Counted from the stretch's first letter, positions 12,446-22,603 are shown. The stretch is 64,000 bases of DNA from Acinetobacter higginsii (GCF_000369525.1 NZ_KB850070.1:1-64000), one strand, 5' to 3'. Numbers and translations: made by a program. Notes: a model not told the origin generated them from the letters alone.

Positions 12446-14440
12446 TTAAGGCCCACTACGTACAGGAATCGTACTCATTCGTTTTTCTAACGATTGCGAT
12501 CCCTGCCCTAATACCACACCATAATGTGTAGCGTTGGTCATGACATGTTTAACATAGTCACGTGTTTCCAATAATGGAATCGTTTCAGTATATTGATCTG
12601 CTGCCATATTCTGAGCATCAGGCTGCCAACGGCGTGCACGATTTGGGCCCGCGTTATAACCTGCTGTTGCCAATACCGCATTACCACTCAACTGACTTTG
12701 AATCATTGAAAGATAATAGGTCCCGTATCGAATATTGGTGTTCATTTCACTCAATGCCGCAGGATTATAAGTTTCACCCATTTGTCTTGCGATCAATTTT
12801 GCCGTGTTTGGCATAATCTGCATTAAACCACCTGCCCCAACATGGGAACGTGCGGAGGTTACAAAACGACTCTCTTGGCGCATTAAACCATAGGCCCATG
12901 CTGGATCAATACCTGCATTGTAACTATGACTGGTTACATTGCTACGATGCGGTGTCGCGTAACGATAAGTATCATTATGGCGAGACGTGGTACGATCCGC
13001 TGCATAAATTGCACGATCATACCAACCGACATCATGCGCACGTTTCGCTGCAGCTAAAAGCAGACCATCGTCGTGTTGTAAATAGGCTTGGCGAACCGCC
13101 CAGTTCCACTCACGATTGGTATAATTGGCAGGCGCATTGACATCTCTTAATGCAAACGCACGTCTAAAATGAATATTTTGATTCAGGCGTTGAATATCCT
13201 GAGTGCTTGGCTGTTCATTATAAGGCTGATGGTTATAACGTTCACCGAGGCGATCTTTCGCCAACAAGTTATGGTAGTCATCGCCAGCTTGTGCCAATTT
13301 GCGATAGATCTGCTGTGCCGCTTGTTTAGAACCACCATCTGAACGCTGCTCCGATGCACGTGCCAACCAATACTGCCAACGGTCTTCTTGCTTTTGTGTC
13401 ACCGACATCGCATCAATCGCACGAATCAAACTTTCCCACGCCCCGAAACGAATCGCCTGACGGGCATAAATTTCAGCTTCTTCAGGGCTAAATGGATAAC
13501 CATAACTTTGGTCATAGGCATTTAACACTTCACGATTAAAGCCATTTTTCATCACGGTGGTACCACCGACATAACCAATAGTGCGATATAAATATTGTTG
13601 TACGGGTTGTGGCACATCTTGAACAGCACGTTGCACATTGCCCAAAGCATTGGTTAAGTCGCTATCCGCAACACGCCCCAAGGCAAATATTAAATAGGCA
13701 TAATCGGCATCATTCGACTTCGGTGCACTCCACAAATAACCCAATGGATTGGCTTGAATTTGATTAAACTGCGCTAAAGAAAGATTCAAACCCATGGTTT
13801 GAGCTGTGGCAATCGCGGGGCCAGATTGGCCTGCACGTAATTGTCCCCATAAGCGTTGTTGACGGTCTTGTGCAGTCATCAATGGACTAGACAACATCAA
13901 ACGCCCTAAACCATTACATGATTCGGGCTGAGAGTTGGTTGCTAACCAAATGTCTTTATATTCTGCAAAAACCAGACTATCGCCTGTTTTTGCACGGACT
14001 TGTGCAACGGCACAGCTTTCTTCCTGATCTGGATTGGTGACATAACTCAGTACAGGCTTGGCATCGGCAAAGCTTCCGAGTTTGACTTTTTCTTCCACGT
14101 AATCGGCAGAGAGTTTTTCCGCCATCGCTGATTGTGGATAGCGTTGTGCAAAGCTAATAATCGAAGATGCAGGCTGAAAGCCGAGATTGGTGTTCAATTT
14201 CCAATATTCTGGATAATAACCCAAAGCATCATTTTGCATGTCAGATTGGTATTGATCGAGCAAAGCAGAATTGCCTGCATTGGCAGCACGCAACGCATCA
14301 TTAAACTGTTCATCTAGAGCATAGACAGATGAGCATGCGATCATTCCTCCCATTGCAATAAAACAACGGAAGCTCTTCTTGTTATTCAATTTTGGAGTTA
14401 CGGTTGTTCTAAAATCACGCTGCTTTTTCATCTTCATCAA
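12446..14440 (-). CDS. slt: Soluble lytic murein transglycosylase
   Basis: A periplasmic enzyme that cleaves the MurNAc-GlcNAc bond of peptidoglycan to give 1,6-anhydro ends. It has 664 residues, in the Slt70 size range. An N-terminal export signal (hydrophobic stretch around residues 25-42) is followed by a long helical superhelix and a C-terminal SLT domain. The catalytic glutamate is E523 in MRQESRF, followed by the family motifs GLMQIMP and AGYNAGP. The final residues extend past the SLT domain. It is divergent from miaB. The ribosome site is weak, so the start could be one of the clustered ATGs at 14431-14440. Confidence 0.92.
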   Translation of the reverse strand: MMKMKKQRDFRTTVTPKLNNKKSFRCFIAMGGMIACSSVYALDEQFNDALRAANAGNSALLDQYQSDMQNDALGYYPEYWKLNTNLGFQPASSIISFAQRYPQSAMAEKLSADYVEEKVKLGSFADAKPVLSYVTNPDQEESCAVAQVRAKTGDSLVFAEYKDIWLATNSQPESCNGLGRLMLSSPLMTAQDRQQRLWGQLRAGQSGPAIATAQTMGLNLSLAQFNQIQANPLGYLWSAPKSNDADYAYLIFALGRVADSDLTNALGNVQRAVQDVPQPVQQYLYRTIGYVGGTTVMKNGFNREVLNAYDQSYGYPFSPEEAEIYARQAIRFGAWESLIRAIDAMSVTQKQEDRWQYWLARASEQRSDGGSKQAAQQIYRKLAQAGDDYHNLLAKDRLGERYNHQPYNEQPSTQDIQRLNQNIHFRRAFALRDVNAPANYTNREWNWAVRQAYLQHDDGLLLAAAKRAHDVGWYDRAIYAADRTTSRHNDTYRYATPHRSNVTSHSYNAGIDPAWAYGLMRQESRFVTSARSHVGAGGLMQIMPNTAKLIARQMGETYNPAALSEMNTNIRYGTYYLSMIQSQLSGNAVLATAGYNAGPNRARRWQPDAQNMAADQYTETIPLLETRDYVKHVMTNATHYGVVLGQGSQSLEKRMSTIPVRSGP

Positions 14441-14606
14441 TATCTATGCCCAATTTTGCCCTGCCATTATAGTGTAATAAGTCTAGCCTTCCACTATTGT
14501 TGTGTTATGTAAATTACTGATTCATATTCATTAAAATTCGCGCAATTTTATTCATAAACTGTCCATTTTTGTCAGTTTTTTATTCTCTGCGTTCCGTTTA
14601 AAATAC

Positions 14607-14615
14607 TGCTATAAT
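14607..14615 (+). promoter_or_regulatory. Extended -10 promoter for miaB
   Basis: TGCTATAAT is a perfect -10 hexamer with the TG extension, 39 bp before the miaB ATG. I see no convincing -35, which fits an extended -10 promoter. Confidence 0.6.
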
Positions 14616-14653
14616 CCGCCGTTTATTTAAATCCACCTTGTTTAGGAGCCTGC

Positions 14654-16105
14654 ATGACGGTTCAAACATTCATTCCCAGTGCTGTAAAAGCTGCTTCAGA
14701 AAACACTGTTACCCAGCCAATGCACACCGCTGATGTTTCAATCAAGAAATTGTTTATTGAAACTCAAGGGTGTCAGATGAATGAGTATGACAGTCATCGT
14801 ATGGCAGATTTGTTAGGTGATTCACATGGCTATGTGCTCACTGACAATCCAAACGAAGCAGACATTCTGCTGATGAATACCTGCTCGATTCGTGAAAAAG
14901 CACAAGAGAAGGTATTTAGTGGTCTAGGTCGCTGGCGCAAACTAAAAGAACAAAACCCAGATCTTATCATTGGTGTGGGTGGTTGTGTTGCATCGCAAGA
15001 AGGTGACAACATCCAAAAACGCGCACCTTATGTGGATATGATCTTTGGTCCACAAACGCTGCACCGTTTGCCACAAATGCTAGATCAGCATCACGCTCAA
15101 ATTGAAAAACCTAAGAAAGAAAAAATCAAATTGGTTGATATTTCTTTCCCAGATATCGAAAAGTTCGACTTTTTGCCTGAACCGCGTGTGGAAGGCTTTA
15201 AAGCATTCGTTTCAATTATGGAAGGTTGCTCGAAGTACTGTTCATTCTGTGTGGTCCCTTATACCCGTGGCGAAGAAGTATCTCGTCCGTTGGATGATGT
15301 ATTGGCAGAAATCGCTGGCTTGGCTGAAAAAGGCGTACGTGAGATCAGCTTACTCGGTCAAAACGTGAATGGTTATCGTGGTGAAACCTTTGAAGGTAAA
15401 ATTTGTACTTTCCCAGAATTGTTGCGCTTAGTCGCAGAAATTCCAGGGATTGGTCGTCTACGCTATACCACCTCTCACCCGCTTGAATTCTCTGAAGATT
15501 TAATTCAATGCTACCGTGATTTACCGCAGATGGTTTCGCACTTGCATCTGCCAGTACAAAGTGGTTCAAACGATGTATTGCAAGCCATGAAACGTAACCA
15601 TACGATTGATGTCTACATCGATAAAATTGCCAAGTTACGTAAAGTACGCCCAGATATGCATTTATCTAGCGACTTCATTATCGGTTTCCCAGGTGAAACA
15701 GATGCGCACTTTGCTGAAACCTTACAATTCATTAAAGATCTAGATTTCGATCACTCTTATAGTTTTGTTTATTCTAAGCGTCCAGGTACACCAGCTTCTG
15801 ATTTACCAGACAGCACCCCTGAACAAGTGAAAAAAGATCGTTTGGCTCAAGTACAAGAAGTGATTAAACGTTCGAGTATTGATAAGACTGATGCCATGCT
15901 CGGTAAAATTGAACGGGTGTTAATTGAGAAGGTTTCGGATAAAGATCCGAATGTTTTAATTGGTACAGCGGACAATACACGTTTGGTTACTTTTATCGGT
16001 GATGCCGCGTGGATTGGGCGCTTCGCAGAGATTGAGATCACGGAAATTAAAACTTTGAATTTAGTTTACGGAGAACTCTTGAATCTTGAACCTGACGTGG
16101 CGTAA
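14654..16105 (+). CDS. miaB: tRNA-2-methylthio-N6-dimethylallyladenosine synthase
   Basis: A radical-SAM methylthiotransferase that converts i6A37 of tRNA to ms2i6A37. The N-terminal UPF0004 cysteines C40, C77 and C111 bind the auxiliary cluster, and the radical-SAM triad is C192-x3-C196-x2-C199. A TRAM domain forms the C-terminus. Length 483 residues is slightly longer than E. coli (474), owing to an N-terminal tail of about 30 residues. AGGAG precedes the ATG. It is followed at 39 bp by phoH, an arrangement (miaB-ybeZ-ybeY) conserved across gammaproteobacteria. Confidence 0.96.
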   Translation: MTVQTFIPSAVKAASENTVTQPMHTADVSIKKLFIETQGCQMNEYDSHRMADLLGDSHGYVLTDNPNEADILLMNTCSIREKAQEKVFSGLGRWRKLKEQNPDLIIGVGGCVASQEGDNIQKRAPYVDMIFGPQTLHRLPQMLDQHHAQIEKPKKEKIKLVDISFPDIEKFDFLPEPRVEGFKAFVSIMEGCSKYCSFCVVPYTRGEEVSRPLDDVLAEIAGLAEKGVREISLLGQNVNGYRGETFEGKICTFPELLRLVAEIPGIGRLRYTTSHPLEFSEDLIQCYRDLPQMVSHLHLPVQSGSNDVLQAMKRNHTIDVYIDKIAKLRKVRPDMHLSSDFIIGFPGETDAHFAETLQFIKDLDFDHSYSFVYSKRPGTPASDLPDSTPEQVKKDRLAQVQEVIKRSSIDKTDAMLGKIERVLIEKVSDKDPNVLIGTADNTRLVTFIGDAAWIGRFAEIEITEIKTLNLVYGELLNLEPDVA

Positions 16106-16144
16106 TGTAAGGGTATTCCTACAAAGCAACAAAAAGGGTTTATC

Positions 16145-17221
16145 TTGACTGCAGCGATTCGACGTACAGTAACGTTCCCTGAAATTCAATTGGAACGTTT
16201 GAAAAGCATGCTCGGTGCGTATAACGGGCATTTAAAACAAATCGAACAACGTTTAGATGTCAAAATTACTCACCGTGGCGATGCCTTTTATCTCGATGGT
16301 GATATAGAAGCGGTCGAAAGAGCCGAAGCACTACTGCAACGGCTCTATCAAGAATCAGAAATTTCCTCACAAATTAGTGCCGATGTCATTCATTTGATGA
16401 TCCAAGGTTCACAGACAGATCGTGAACTGATGGATGATTCAGATCAAGAACATACAGGCCTCGATAGTGTTTGGTTACAGACCCGCAAAGGGCGAATTAA
16501 CCCACGTGGCGCTAATCAAAAACGCTATGTGCAACGTATTTTACAAAGTGATATTTCCTTCGGTATTGGCCCAGCAGGGACTGGTAAAACCTATCTGGCG
16601 GTTGCTGCTGCAGTTGATATGTTGGAACGTAACGAAATTCAACGTATCTTGCTGGTTCGCCCAGCGGTAGAAGCCGGCGAAAAACTCGGTTTCTTACCTG
16701 GTGACCTCACCCAAAAAATCGATCCCTACTTACGTCCACTTTATGATGCCCTGTATGAAATGCTGGGCTTTGAAAAAGTGGCTAAATTGATTGAACGCCA
16801 AGTGATTGAAGTTGCTCCGCTTGCCTACATGCGCGGACGTACCTTGAACCACTCATTCGTCATTTTAGATGAAGCACAAAACACCACACCTGAACAGATG
16901 AAGATGTTCTTGACCCGTTTAGGTTTTGGTTCACGTGCCGTGATTACAGGTGACGTGACACAGGTTGATTTACCGCGTGGGCAGCAATCGGGTTTAGCAC
17001 AAGCATTACGTGTACTGGAAAATGTTCATGAGATTCATATCACCCGTTTCCATTCACGTGATGTGGTTCGACATCAATTGGTACAAAAAATTGTTGAAGC
17101 TTACGAAGGTTGGGACAGTGAACAGCAACGCCTGTCTGCTGAAGCCCGTGCCGAACGCAAAGCCAAACAAGAAGCATTGATTGCAGAAAATGATTCTGCG
17201 GCAGATGCGCAACACATTTAG
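16145..17221 (+). CDS. ybeZ: PhoH-like ATPase (YbeZ)
   Basis: A cytoplasmic P-loop protein, partner of the YbeY ribonuclease in rRNA quality control. The N-terminal 80 residues form a small KH-like segment. Walker A is GPAGTGKT (142-149) and Walker B VILDEAQN is near residue 245. The sensor motif ITGDVTQVDLP is present. Length 358 is usual. The start is TTG at 16145, with AAGGG six bases upstream and conserved N-terminal sequence right after it; no in-frame ATG precedes the conserved region. A charged Ala/Lys/Glu tail follows the domain. Confidence 0.93.
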   Translation: MTAAIRRTVTFPEIQLERLKSMLGAYNGHLKQIEQRLDVKITHRGDAFYLDGDIEAVERAEALLQRLYQESEISSQISADVIHLMIQGSQTDRELMDDSDQEHTGLDSVWLQTRKGRINPRGANQKRYVQRILQSDISFGIGPAGTGKTYLAVAAAVDMLERNEIQRILLVRPAVEAGEKLGFLPGDLTQKIDPYLRPLYDALYEMLGFEKVAKLIERQVIEVAPLAYMRGRTLNHSFVILDEAQNTTPEQMKMFLTRLGFGSRAVITGDVTQVDLPRGQQSGLAQALRVLENVHEIHITRFHSRDVVRHQLVQKIVEAYEGWDSEQQRLSAEARAERKAKQEALIAENDSAADAQHI

Positions 17222-17288
17222 AAAAATCCCCCCACTCCCCTTAAGATGCTTTAGTCGCATCTTAGAGGGACGATTTTAAGGATCTATT

Positions 17289-17774
17289 TTGAAAATCAAT
17301 TTAAGTCTTCAACAAGACTTTCAAGCTACTGAATTGCCACTCAAACGTGGTCAAATCAAAAAAAATATCGAAACTGCACTGCGTCATGTCGGTTTTGATG
17401 CCAATTGTGAAATCGGGATTGCCTGTGTTGATCTAGCTGAAAGCCATGAACTCAATCTGCAATACCGCGAAAAAGACAAACCGACCAATGTGCTGTCGTT
17501 CCCAAGTGATATTCCTGAGGAAATGCTCAGCTTACTCGATGCAGAGCCTTTAGGTGACTTGGTGATTTGTATTCCTGTGGTTTTACAAGAAGCGGCAGAA
17601 CAGCAAAAGACGCCAAGCGATCATTTCACTCATTTACTGGTTCACGGCGTTTTACATTTGCTGGGCTTCGATCATGAAACCAATGAAACTGAAGCCGAAG
17701 AAATGGAAGCCTTAGAAATTGAGATTCTAAAAAAATTGGGCATCGCCAATCCTTACCAAGCCGATGAAAGCTAA
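17289..17774 (+). CDS. ybeY: Endoribonuclease YbeY (rRNA maturation factor)
   Basis: A zinc-dependent single-strand endoribonuclease that acts in 16S 3'-end maturation and ribosome quality control. The metal-binding motif is complete: H119-G-x2-H123-x5-H129 in [12 protein letters not shown]. The upstream NVLSFP motif is also present. 161 residues is normal. The start is TTG at 17289, with AAGGA six bases upstream. It lies 67 bp after ybeZ, so one transcript is likely. Confidence 0.95.
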   Translation: MKINLSLQQDFQATELPLKRGQIKKNIETALRHVGFDANCEIGIACVDLAESHELNLQYREKDKPTNVLSFPSDIPEEMLSLLDAEPLGDLVICIPVVLQEAAEQQKTPSDHFTHLLVHGVLHLLGFDHETNETEAEEMEALEIEILKKLGIANPYQADES

Positions 17775-17785
17775 TCCAAGGTCCT

Positions 17786-18085
17786 ATGTATATCGTTATC
17801 TTTAAAGCCACGATCAAACAACTTGATGTAACTTACTCTGAAATGGCACAGAAGCTGAGAAATAAAGCCTTGAGCCAATTTAATTGCGTCAAATTTGAAG
17901 CGTGTAGTGAAAATGGTTTTGAAATAGCACTGTCTTACTGGAACAGTCTTGAAGATATTAAACTTTGGCAACGCGATGCAGAACATCTGGTTGCTCAGCG
18001 ATTAGGCAAAGAAAAATGGTATCAGGATTTTAGTGTGGAAATCTGTACAGTTGAACGTGCTTATTCAAGTCAAAATGGCTTGTGA
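17786..18085 (+). CDS. Antibiotic biosynthesis monooxygenase-like (ABM) domain protein
   Basis: A small dimeric alpha-beta barrel type protein of 99 residues. The first strand MYIVIFKATIK, the conserved central segment ISLSYW-like (FEIALSYWNSLEDIKLWQRDAEH) and the C-terminal strand match the YqjZ-type ABM family. Such proteins may be heme- or quinol-related oxygenases, but many have no known activity. It lies 11 bp after ybeY, so it is likely cotranscribed. Confidence 0.82.
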   Translation: MYIVIFKATIKQLDVTYSEMAQKLRNKALSQFNCVKFEACSENGFEIALSYWNSLEDIKLWQRDAEHLVAQRLGKEKWYQDFSVEICTVERAYSSQNGL

Positions 18086-18114
18086 ATAAACGCTAACTTA
18101 TCCACATGCTCAAT

Positions 18115-18148
18115 AAAAAAACGGCTGTATTCAGCCGTTTTTTTTATT
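18115..18148. terminator. Bidirectional terminator
   Basis: AAAAACGGCTG, loop TATT, CAGCCGTTTTT flanked by A and T runs. It serves the ybeY unit on the plus strand and the receptor gene on the minus strand. Confidence 0.88.
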
Positions 18149-18159
18149 TCTCAAGAGAA

Positions 18160-20310
18160 TTAGAATTGATAACGTAGCGTCAAAGTCACGTTACGAGGTG
18201 ATCCATAAACCATGCTGTTATTCCCGATGCCTGAATAATATTTTTTATCAAATACATTATTCAAATTAATCTGTGCTTTGATATTTGAATCAATATCATA
18301 GCCCACCATTAAGTTTGCTAAAGCATATGCATCTTGGCTAATACGTTGACTGCCTTCTCCAGTATAAAATTTACTCTTATAGTTTAGCCCGCCACCCACA
18401 CTCCATTTATCCAAGGTATATTTGGTAAAGAGATTGGCGCTGGTTCTTGAAGACATGGTTTGAACTTCATTCCCTTTGGCATCTTTGGCATTGAAATGTG
18501 CAACACCAAAACTCAGGTTCCAGTTGTCTCTAATTTCCCCATCTAATTCAAACTCAACCCCTTTGCTTTCAACGCCATCTACACTACGGTAGGCTTTCTC
18601 AGTGGTTGGGTTACCATTGACATCAGGTACAAAAACACCATCAATCTCTTCTGCAACATTATCTTGCTGGGTTTTAAATACCGATAAGGCCGCATTCAAT
18701 TTTCCGTCTAAGAACTCACCTTTTAAGCCAGTTTCATAGCTTTTCCCTTCTCTTGGATCAAGATATTGGCGATTCGCATCTCGTTTATCTTCTGGCTTAA
18801 AGATACTGGTATAACTGGCATACCAAGAGTATTGATCCAGAAAATCAAAAACTAAGCCTGCATATGGTGTGACTTCATTATTAAATTCCCGATTGCCTTC
18901 TCCATTGTCACTTTCATATTTCCAGTTTGATAAACGCACCCCTGTAATTAACTTCAATGGCTCCAACAAGCTGAACTTGCCTGCAAGATAAGCGCCTGTT
19001 TGTGTGGTTTTATTTGGAGGTTGATACAAGTTATTATTCTGAATGGCACCAATTAATGGAATATTTGGATGATCAAAATCGAGCACAGCACCTGAGGCAA
19101 TCGGAGGTGTTCCTGAGTACCACTTATCTTTCTTGCTTTGGTTATACATAAAACCTGCAACAACTTCCTGCTTTAAACCACCCAGCATAAAAGGTGCTGA
19201 GAGATAGGTATCAATATTATTTTCTTTGGTCTTAGTAGCATCAGACCAGGTCATGAAAGAGTCGAGTGTATTGGTTGCTCTATCCAGCTTGCCCCATGAA
19301 TAAAGCAAAGCCGTATCTTGTTTTACTTCTCGATAAGCATAGTTCACATTCAAATTGATATCGTTAAATAGATTCTGCTTCAATGTTGCAAAAGCCGTGG
19401 TGGTATCGGTATTCCAGTAGGTCCAATCCGAACTCACCGATTTAGAACGATCGAAATCAGTTCGGGTACCATCGGTGTAAAATGCGGGCAATCCGCCCCA
19501 ACGAACGCCATCTCGCTCTAGATTCTGATACCCCGCACCCACTGAAAGGTAAGTCTTATCCGTAATATCTGCATCCACAACCGCATAGACTACATTATTG
19601 GTTTTTTCGTAGTGATCCATATACGAATCCGTATCCTCGTGCTTCACGACGACACGACCACGGACACTACCATCAGCATTTAATGGTGTGGAAATATCTG
19701 CTGAACTTGACCATGCATTCCATGAGCCCAAAGAAGTGCTGACATTCCCTGTCAACTCTTTCGCATTGGCATGTTTTCGAATCATGTTAATCGCAATAGC
19801 AGGATTCCCAGCACCTGTCATCAAACCATTTGCGCCTTTCACCAGTTCAACCCGATCGTACATGGTTAAATCAGGATCATTGGCTTCCATCCCCACATTG
19901 CTTGGAACACCATCAAACAAATAATAGTCGACATCAAAACCACGTGCTGTTGGGTACTGACGTTCATCCCACTGATTCACAGTCACGCCTGTGACGTTAT
20001 TTAACATGTCCTGAAACGATGTAATATTGGCATCATCCAAATACTCACGGGTGAGAACTTTGACTGATTGCGGGGTTTCTCTAAGCGATAAATTAAGTTT
20101 GGTCGATGTATTGGTACTTTTAGCGGTATAACTTTTCTTTCCTTCCGTTACAGCCAAAGCCCCTTCTTCTGCTTTTACTGTAATCGTTGGCAATTTTGCA
20201 TTTTCGTTCGCTTCGTCTTCTGCAAATACCAATGTAGGTAACAAGATCGCAGCCATTGCCAATACCAGTGGGCGGGCTTTAAACAGGTTTAAAGTTGGAG
20301 TTTGATGCAT
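18160..20310 (-). CDS. TonB-dependent siderophore receptor
   Basis: An outer-membrane 22-strand receptor that takes up a ferric siderophore using TonB energy. It has 716 residues: a signal peptide (to about residue 30), a plug domain with TITVKAEE near the TonB box and SVKVLTREYLDD, then a barrel ending in the classic RNVTLTLRYQF. The plug signatures (NNVTGVTVNQWDERQYPTARG, DRVELVKGANGLMTGAG) match the FhuE/FpvA branch of hydroxamate and mixed-type receptors. The ligand is not fixed by sequence. A strong Fur box lies about 120 bp upstream, so it is expected to be iron-repressed. A TonB-like gene follows upstream on the same strand. Confidence 0.92.
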   Translation of the reverse strand: MHQTPTLNLFKARPLVLAMAAILLPTLVFAEDEANENAKLPTITVKAEEGALAVTEGKKSYTAKSTNTSTKLNLSLRETPQSVKVLTREYLDDANITSFQDMLNNVTGVTVNQWDERQYPTARGFDVDYYLFDGVPSNVGMEANDPDLTMYDRVELVKGANGLMTGAGNPAIAINMIRKHANAKELTGNVSTSLGSWNAWSSSADISTPLNADGSVRGRVVVKHEDTDSYMDHYEKTNNVVYAVVDADITDKTYLSVGAGYQNLERDGVRWGGLPAFYTDGTRTDFDRSKSVSSDWTYWNTDTTTAFATLKQNLFNDINLNVNYAYREVKQDTALLYSWGKLDRATNTLDSFMTWSDATKTKENNIDTYLSAPFMLGGLKQEVVAGFMYNQSKKDKWYSGTPPIASGAVLDFDHPNIPLIGAIQNNNLYQPPNKTTQTGAYLAGKFSLLEPLKLITGVRLSNWKYESDNGEGNREFNNEVTPYAGLVFDFLDQYSWYASYTSIFKPEDKRDANRQYLDPREGKSYETGLKGEFLDGKLNAALSVFKTQQDNVAEEIDGVFVPDVNGNPTTEKAYRSVDGVESKGVEFELDGEIRDNWNLSFGVAHFNAKDAKGNEVQTMSSRTSANLFTKYTLDKWSVGGGLNYKSKFYTGEGSQRISQDAYALANLMVGYDIDSNIKAQINLNNVFDKKYYSGIGNNSMVYGSPRNVTLTLRYQF

Positions 20311-20428
20311 GAAATATGTCCTTATTGCAAGGGAACGGTCTTGAAAACATGCATCTCATTCCCCCGATAAATTTTAAGAAGGATGCATTCATTTTCAAAA
20401 GGAGAGTTAACCAAAAACGCATTGCAAA

Positions 20429-20449
20429 TGATAATTGTTTTTATTATCA
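20429..20449 (-). promoter_or_regulatory. Fur box of the siderophore receptor
   Basis: TGATAAT, seven bases, ATTATCA. Two perfect heptamers at this spacing make the 21-bp double 7-1-7 Fur site (two overlapping dimer sites offset by 6 bp). It lies 119 bp before the receptor start, in an AT-rich promoter region. Confidence 0.75.
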
Positions 20450-20597
20450 ATTCAAGTTTTAAACAATAAACTTAGTTGCCTGTTTTTATTAGATTTAAAA
20501 ATATATTTAAGATTTTTAAAAAATAATTAAATGATTTTTATAAATATTTAATTCTTAGTTTATCTATCATTATTTTCCAATAAGAAGTGTACCTTAA

Positions 20598-21485
20598 TTA
20601 GTGCACTTCAAATTCAGCATCAACTGGATCAAAACGCCAAGTCCGAATGATGCGTAACTCAGAGATTTCTTTTTTCATCGTGGCATCAAAGGGTCCAAAT
20701 GGTGCACCACGGCGAACCGATGCTTTAGCAGCTTCGTCTAAAATCGCATGCCCAGAACTTTCAATGAGACGAATCGCTCGGATTCCCCCTTCTGCATTCA
20801 AAATTACCATGAGACGCACTTCACCCGCCAAACGTTGTTGTTTGGCTTGATCAGGATAATAGCGATTCCCGTATAACTCGACTTTTTGGCGAAATTTATC
20901 TAGGTAAGCAGCAGATGCATCTTGTTTGGCCTGAATCCCATCGACCGTTTTAATCCGTTGTTTACGGCTAAAATTTTGTTGACGCTGTAAATATTGCGCT
21001 TCCAGACTCGCCACCATGGCAGCTTTGGCTTGAAACTGGCTTTGTAGATCATCCAAGGTTTTTTTACGTTCGCTCTGCTCGGCTTGCTTTTGCCAACTCA
21101 AAACCGTCATGAGCACTTTTTCTTCGAATTTTAACTCTCGTTTTTGCTGTATTTTCTCCAGACTTTCTAACTCTTTTTCACCTGTAGTTGCATCAGCTTG
21201 CATCGGTGCAGGCATATCGCTCGACATCCGATGTGCTTCACGGAAATCGCCCGAACCTTTTTGATCAGCTTGCGCCAAAAAGTCTGCATCTTTAACTTTT
21301 TCAGTACTTGGACGAACGGTGACGGCAATTTCTTTGGTGGAAGTGTCAGAGGGTGATGGCATGGTAAATTGAATCGCCAACACCGCCCCATGCAAAAGCA
21401 TCGCCAAAGCCACTGCCCCAACAAAAATTGGATCTTGCCACCAATAAGGGGACAGTTCTGAACGAAAATTTATTTTATTCCACAT
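20598..21485 (-). CDS. TonB-family energy transducer
   Basis: An inner-membrane protein with one N-terminal anchor (FVGAVALAMLLHGAVLAIQF), a long charged helical periplasmic stretch, and a C-terminal TonB domain. The domain carries the family pattern YPDQAKQQRLAGEVRLMVILNAEGGIRAIRLIESSGHAILDEAAKASVRRGAPFGPF. It lacks a Pro-rich linker; the spacer is Lys/Gln/Glu-rich and may be a coiled coil. No exbB or exbD is adjacent, so it may borrow the pair at 28754-29780. ATG 21485 (295 residues) is preferred to a TTG 20 codons upstream. Confidence 0.85.
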   Translation of the reverse strand: MWNKINFRSELSPYWWQDPIFVGAVALAMLLHGAVLAIQFTMPSPSDTSTKEIAVTVRPSTEKVKDADFLAQADQKGSGDFREAHRMSSDMPAPMQADATTGEKELESLEKIQQKRELKFEEKVLMTVLSWQKQAEQSERKKTLDDLQSQFQAKAAMVASLEAQYLQRQQNFSRKQRIKTVDGIQAKQDASAAYLDKFRQKVELYGNRYYPDQAKQQRLAGEVRLMVILNAEGGIRAIRLIESSGHAILDEAAKASVRRGAPFGPFDATMKKEISELRIIRTWRFDPVDAEFEVH

Positions 21486-21726
21486 GGTATTCAAGCGACA
21501 AAATGTCCCATCCCCAACGGCATAACCGTATAAAAACCAAACCAATATTCAAAATTTTACAAAAATGTGATCCACTTATAGTTACAGTGTTTCCATACCA
21601 TCATTTTATGAAAATGTAGCAATTAATTTTGCTACACTGCAAGTCAGAAATTTATTTTTATTTTTTAGTGAATACAAAGATTGTGGCATTGCTTTACTTA
21701 TCAATTCACTTTCTGGAACAACTTTT

Positions 21727-22407
21727 ATGCAAACGCTAATTTCATCTGTAGTTAAACGTCTACGTAAAGTTTACCAAAAAGCAGAAGAATTCATCGAAGA
21801 AGAAAGAGAGTTTTCACTTTCACAAGTTTTTGTGAATGCCACGATGGAACGTTATGTCACCGAAAATGTGGGCATTATGCAAGACCTGCATGCTGATCTG
21901 TATGACGGTTGGTTACGCTTATACACCACCCTCGATGTCAAAGGCCTCCATACCACTTTATCGGTTGATTTAAAGTTGATTCAAATGGAAATGAATCAAA
22001 ATGTGCAACTGATGGTTTTTGAACAAATCAGCAATACCCAAGTGATTGAAGCCAAATTCAAAAACATCTTTCAAAAATGGGGCTTTTATGTGGCAATCTG
22101 GTATTACCAGAAATTCCGTGAAGAAGATCCACTTGGCAAAATCTTAGAACATTTTGAAGTGGTGAAAGTTCAAGATGATTTACTGTATCTCGATTTAAAT
22201 CGTTGGTTAGGTAAAAAAGCCAGCATTATCGAAACCTTGAGTAAAGTACATGTCAATCGTGCACGCGTCCGTCCTGCGGAGTTGATTGTTTGGGGCAATG
22301 TGAATCTTGCTGCAATTTTATCGCCTTCCAATGAAGATGACTTTGACGAAGATGATCTCAACGACAGCGAAGTGACCCCGATTCAGCAAAAAGACCGTAA
22401 AAAATAA
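21727..22407 (+). CDS. Conserved hypothetical protein
   Basis: A soluble protein of 226 residues that I do not recognise. The N-terminus is a basic, then acidic amphipathic helix. The middle has hydrophobic beta segments (LRLYTTLDVKGLHTTLSVDLKLIQ), and the C-terminus ends in an Asp/Glu-rich tail (NEDDFDEDDLNDSE) and KDRKK. There is no signal peptide or catalytic motif. It stands alone, divergent from the TonB-like gene, with an inverted repeat after the stop. Confidence 0.8.
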   Translation: MQTLISSVVKRLRKVYQKAEEFIEEEREFSLSQVFVNATMERYVTENVGIMQDLHADLYDGWLRLYTTLDVKGLHTTLSVDLKLIQMEMNQNVQLMVFEQISNTQVIEAKFKNIFQKWGFYVAIWYYQKFREEDPLGKILEHFEVVKVQDDLLYLDLNRWLGKKASIIETLSKVHVNRARVRPAELIVWGNVNLAAILSPSNEDDFDEDDLNDSEVTPIQQKDRKK

Positions 22408-22421
22408 ACAGCTTTAAACTG

Positions 22422-22454
22422 GGGTAGCATGTTGCTTGTCATGCGATGCTACCC
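22422..22454. repeat. Inverted repeat after the hypothetical gene
   Basis: GGGTAGCAT and ATGCTACCC flank 15 bases that can form an alternative inner stem (GCATG/CATGC). No T run follows on either strand, so intrinsic termination is unlikely; a 3'-end-stabilising hairpin is possible. Confidence 0.45.
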
Positions 22455-22603
22455 AAAACATACATCTTCATGATTTATACGAAAAATTAACAAGCGCTTA
22501 GTAAAAAACCTGATCTTTTCTTCATAATCTACAGGCATAATATCTTTAAATCGTAATGATAAATGAGCGATTCAATTCAGCATTGCTCAAAGGATATAGT
22601 GTT

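Noticed and set aside
16106..16123. TGTAAG-N6-CCTACA, a second GacA-box-like palindrome
   Set aside because: The central AT is missing, it overlaps the miaB stop, and no GGA-rich RNA or intrinsic terminator lies downstream; phoH follows at once. Probably chance.
22422..22454. Inverted repeat as a terminator
   Set aside because: The stem is good but no T run follows on either strand, so it is listed only as a repeat.
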